A DNA stretch of 64,000 nucleotides from Molanna angustata (Eukaryota; Arthropoda; Insecta; Trichoptera; Molannidae). Below are positions 35,223 through 64,000 of the stretch, one piece after another. Numbering within the stretch: the first letter of the stretch is position 1; each line of letters begins with the position of its first letter. The notes beneath the pieces were generated by a model. That model saw nothing but the letters and a program-made list of their open reading frames with translations, was not told where the DNA came from and searched no databases. The position numbers and the translations under genes are program-made. The stretch spans positions 11,214,799 through 11,278,798 of the forward strand of contig OY754978.1 in assembly GCA_963576475.1 (NCBI GenBank), read 5' to 3'.

Positions 35223-36425
35223 TTGTATTTATTATAATATACTAGATGTCGTAGTTAGCAAATTTTGTATGAATCGATGTGAGTCATTTTTCCGGGGGAT
35301 TTTTGACGTTTTGATTGACAGACTGATACCGGCCCGCCTCAGCCCCATGTCCGCGAGAGAGATCCACCGTCCTATTCGAGTAGGTTGTGGCTAAATTTCT
35401 CCGCGGAACCTACCCCGACCGTCAGCGGGATTCTGGGGAAAATTATTTTTATTTTTATTATATGGCAATTTTTTTTTTGCACAATGATTTTGAACTTTTG
35501 AAAAACGAAAGAGAGTCTGACAGCTACCGACAGCTGATCAACTGATTTTTTAATCAAAGACTGCCGGACACTCTCCGGCACAAAAAAAACCAACTTGATA
35601 ACTGAAAGAACCCTTGGGATTCCGCCAGAGAATCCCAACAGGCCCTGACACAACAGAGGTGCAACTGCCCCAAAATTGAACACTTAAGGTACCTCCGCCA
35701 CGCGGTAAATTTTTTGTAAATCTTTTGGCAGCACTTTGTAACTGTAGAGGCCTCTTCAGACTGCAGCCGAAGGATAGAAGCAGCTTCTCAGGCCGTAGTG
35801 CGCCTCGTTACTTGCAATTTTTTATTTTTACACCTGACTTTATCTTATTACTGACTCGAGGCGCCAACGACCTGGGAAGTGTCTGCCCTAGTGCAAGCCA
35901 GGGCCCCTCTTTTGTAACCGTGTGGAGGGGAGGATTACCATAGCCTGTCGCGCCCTTGACCCAGATTTTCTCGTCTGCAATCGCTTTTCTGTTCTCTTTT
36001 TTTCTTTTGTTCTGGATCGAGGACCTATACCTGAGGACGTCACCCACCTGTAGCTTCCTGCTGGTCTACGACGGGGTGATCTGCTGAGCGTCTCCCTCAG
36101 CAGACGGTCGAAGAGGAAAGGACCGCGTTCTTGGGGTGAGTGCCTTCAATTCTCTCTCGATCCAAGACCGAAGCTGGTCGCTTTACATTAACTAGGACGC
36201 CCTGCGTCCAGAGTACTGACGGCCCTCTCTGCGACCGCAGAGAGAGAGCTGGTGTCAAGACCACATCGTTTTTCTATAGAGAATAACGACTAATGTGAAT
36301 TGTTTTCGGATTTATTTGTCGAAAAAATCACTTTGTTTGATATTTCCATAGGTATTGTGATCGATATATTTCCATGCATTATGATATCAAAGAAACCCAA
36401 TAACCATTATTTTACTTTGGCCTAA
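35223..36425. repeat. Family X left half, split by the LTR-like copy 2
   Basis: 35223-35319 reads TATAATATACTAGATGTCGT and on to TTTTTGACGTTTTGATTGAC; it resumes at 36258 with AGACCACATCG and AGAATAACGACTAATGTGAA. At 60150-60250 the same sequence is uninterrupted (GGCAGACCACATTG), an empty site for the insertion. Confidence 0.7.
35324..36257. mobile_element. ~935-bp TG...CA element with AGAC duplication, copy 2
   Basis: Begins TGATACCGGCCCGCC and ends GAGCTGGTGTCA. AGAC is duplicated at 35320-35323 and 36258-36261. Inverted relative to and nearly identical with 5596-6533 (934 against 938 bp), so the two are recent or under gene conversion. No internal coding region, as expected for a solo LTR. 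Lies in the divergent CNOT11-CPSF3 intergenic region, where it could affect either promoter. Confidence 0.68.
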
Positions 36426-36780
36426 TGTATTTCTTCTATTAATTCTAAGAACGGATTATAGCGGCCCTCCAGGCCTTGTTCATATATTTAAGTATTGTCT
36501 TTTCTATTGAAAATAAATTTAAAATGTTAAATGCATCAAGCAGATTCCTGGAATCTTGGCTTTCATCCGGTGGTACGGGTTGGTTCTTCAGTATAACCCC
36601 CCCCCTCCCCTACTCCATGTTTCACGGGCGCTGGGTCGCCCAGCTGTGTCCGATCAGTTGTCATTCGGGAGTAGTCAGTGGTTGGTCGGTAGTTGTAGAG
36701 ACCCGCGTGCGAGAGTGCGAGTTTGCTAGGCTATCGGACGGCCTTAGCATTTTTTTTAAGTAGTGATTAAGTTCTTTTCA
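36425..36780 (+). repeat. Family V repeat
   Basis: Relative of 5050-5350 (inverted). Contains TATATTTAAG, then a C-run and a GC-rich stretch ending near GGACGGCCTTAGCATT. The 95-aa open frame through it is not a recognised protein. Confidence 0.45.
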
Positions 36781-37159
36781 GGTTCTCTACCTATCATCGG
36801 GGGTGAATTTAAAATAGATTAAGTTACTATTAATAATAACTTTTAATAATAAAAATAACTAAAATAATCGCGTAGTAGTGAATAAGTGTGTTTCAGGTCC
36901 ATATAACCAACGGGGGTGAATTTATGCTAGTTTTAAGTTATTTTTAATTACTAAAAAGTGATATGTAGTGTAAGTGTTTCCTCTACAGTCCCGTTACGAG
37001 AGCAGCAGTTTGGTAAGATCTTTCCAGTTATGTATATATTATTTTACCATGCCTGTATTAATTTGTCTTTTCAGGCACATCGCAGCCGATTATGTTTTAT
37101 TAGATTTTTATTTTCAGAGACAGTGTTTAATGTTTATTTTTATTATTCTTTTCAGCACT
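36781..37159. other. Probable retroelement leader-like sequence
   Basis: CATCGGGGGTGAATTTA (36798) and CAACGGGGGTGAATTTA (36908) are near-duplicates about 110 bp apart. Several pyrimidine tracts ending CAG precede them. No coding content. Interpretation as a retroelement leader rests on its place between family V and the primer-site-like repeats. Confidence 0.3.
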
Positions 37160-37330
37160 TTTTATATATCAATTACGCGTCCCAACAAGGGACCAATATA
37201 TTTCTTCCCAGCCTCCTTATATCAATTTCGCGTCCCAACGTAGGACGAGTATTTTTCTCCGCCTTCTCTAGATATCATTTGGCTCCCAACGTGGGACAAG
37301 TACTCTTCTCCGCCCTTCTCTAGACATCAT
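37160..37330 (+). repeat. Three 51-53-bp tandem units with a primer-binding-site-like motif
   Basis: CCCAAC recurs at 37181, 37234 and 37285 in GCGTCCCAACAAGGGAC, GCGTCCCAACGTAGGAC and TGGCTCCCAACGTGGGAC. The third is close to the tRNA-Lys-type primer-binding site TGGCGCCCAACGTGGGGC of many LTR elements. Each unit also forms a small GTCCCAAC...GGAC hairpin. Confidence 0.5.
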
Positions 37331-37339
37331 GTTAATTCA

Positions 37340-37470
37340 GTTATCTAGTATGTGTTGAAATATAAAGAAAACTGAAATATGCTGCCAACCAAAACGTCAA
37401 ACGCGCGATTTTCCGTGACTTACTGTTTGCACGGAATACTACATCTAGTATATTATAATAAAAATCTATG
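37340..37470. repeat. Family X right half upstream of CPSF3
   Basis: GTGTTGAAATATAA, CTGCCAACCAAAACGTCAAA and the terminal CTAGTATATTATAATAAAAA match other family X copies. It ends about 160 bp before the CPSF3 start codon. Confidence 0.65.
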
Positions 37471-37631
37471 ATTTAAATGAATATCATAGAAAAATACTTT
37501 TATCTGTTACTGTCATATTTGACAACTGAAATCTATGGTTATGTTCTGTGGTAATGTTTTGAAGCCGAAAGCCTTGTGTTTGTGATTTAATAAATATTTG
37601 AAGTGGTTTTGAATAAATAAATATAATTAAA

Positions 37632-63881
<26,250 letters not shown>

Positions 63882-64000
63882 TTTTAATTAAATATTTATT
63901 TTGTATTGTGTATACAACTTTTATTGAAATATACATAATGTCTTTTTTTGTTTTTATTTTCTGTTGTAGATGATTTCATTTTAATTTGCAAACAATATTT

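Noticed and set aside
36476..36763. 95-aa open frame upstream of CPSF3
   Set aside because: Overlaps the repeated family V sequence and has no family resemblance.

Overview
This is an AT-rich, intron-bearing animal nuclear sequence, most likely from an insect. Five conserved eukaryotic genes can be read through with GT-AG introns, and everything between and inside them is dense arthropod-type transposable-element debris: Helitrons, PIF/Harbinger, hAT, several LINEs, Ty3/Gypsy, tRNA-derived SINEs and foldback MITEs. The order of insect cannot be fixed from the sequence alone. There is no bacterial, organellar or CRISPR content.

Gene layout. KRI1 (nucleolar 40S ribosome biogenesis) runs on + from 7244 to 20986 in 11 coding exons. 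BRK1/HSPC300 (the small WAVE-complex subunit) is on + at 22738-23604 in 3 exons. CNOT11 (CCR4-NOT subunit 11) is on - from 34049 down to 26920 in 9 exons, tail-to-tail with BRK1. CPSF3/CPSF73 (the pre-mRNA 3'-end endonuclease) is on + at 37632-63881 in 16 exons, divergent from CNOT11. A complete DHCR24-like sterol reductase lies on - at 47021-43982 (3 exons), wholly inside CPSF3 intron 8. All five frames join without stops and all exon phases agree, so the genes look intact. Lengths are 828, 78, 478, 681 and 531 aa. They have no obvious shared pathway; three (KRI1, CNOT11, CPSF3) act in RNA metabolism.

Repeat layout. 1-7000 is a nest of elements: an old repeat (family W) is broken by a Helitron (H1) full of minisatellite, by a TIR element (T) that itself carries a Helitron (H2), and by a second H2. 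Uninterrupted relatives of W at 49.0-49.9 kb act as empty sites. A ~935-bp element with TG...CA ends and 4-bp target duplications occurs at 5.6-6.5 kb and, inverted, at 35.3-36.3 kb. KRI1 intron 1 holds LINE and Gypsy pol remains. CNOT11 introns hold a hAT remnant containing a truncated LINE, and a Harbinger element that keeps part of its transposase beside a deletion derivative. CPSF3 intron 8 holds DHCR24, a 1.2-kb element with 318-bp inverted arms, pieces of one dispersed tandem array and a Harbinger-like MITE. Intron 9 is almost entirely two H2 Helitrons, one with about 500 bp of pure GT. Intron 14 holds eleven copies of a 118-bp satellite.

No new gene system stands out. The most informative material is the nested gene, the H2 Helitron family with bounded ends and empty sites, and the dated-by-nesting repeat stratigraphy. 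Family letters (W, T, H1, H2, V, X, Y, Z) are local names used only here.
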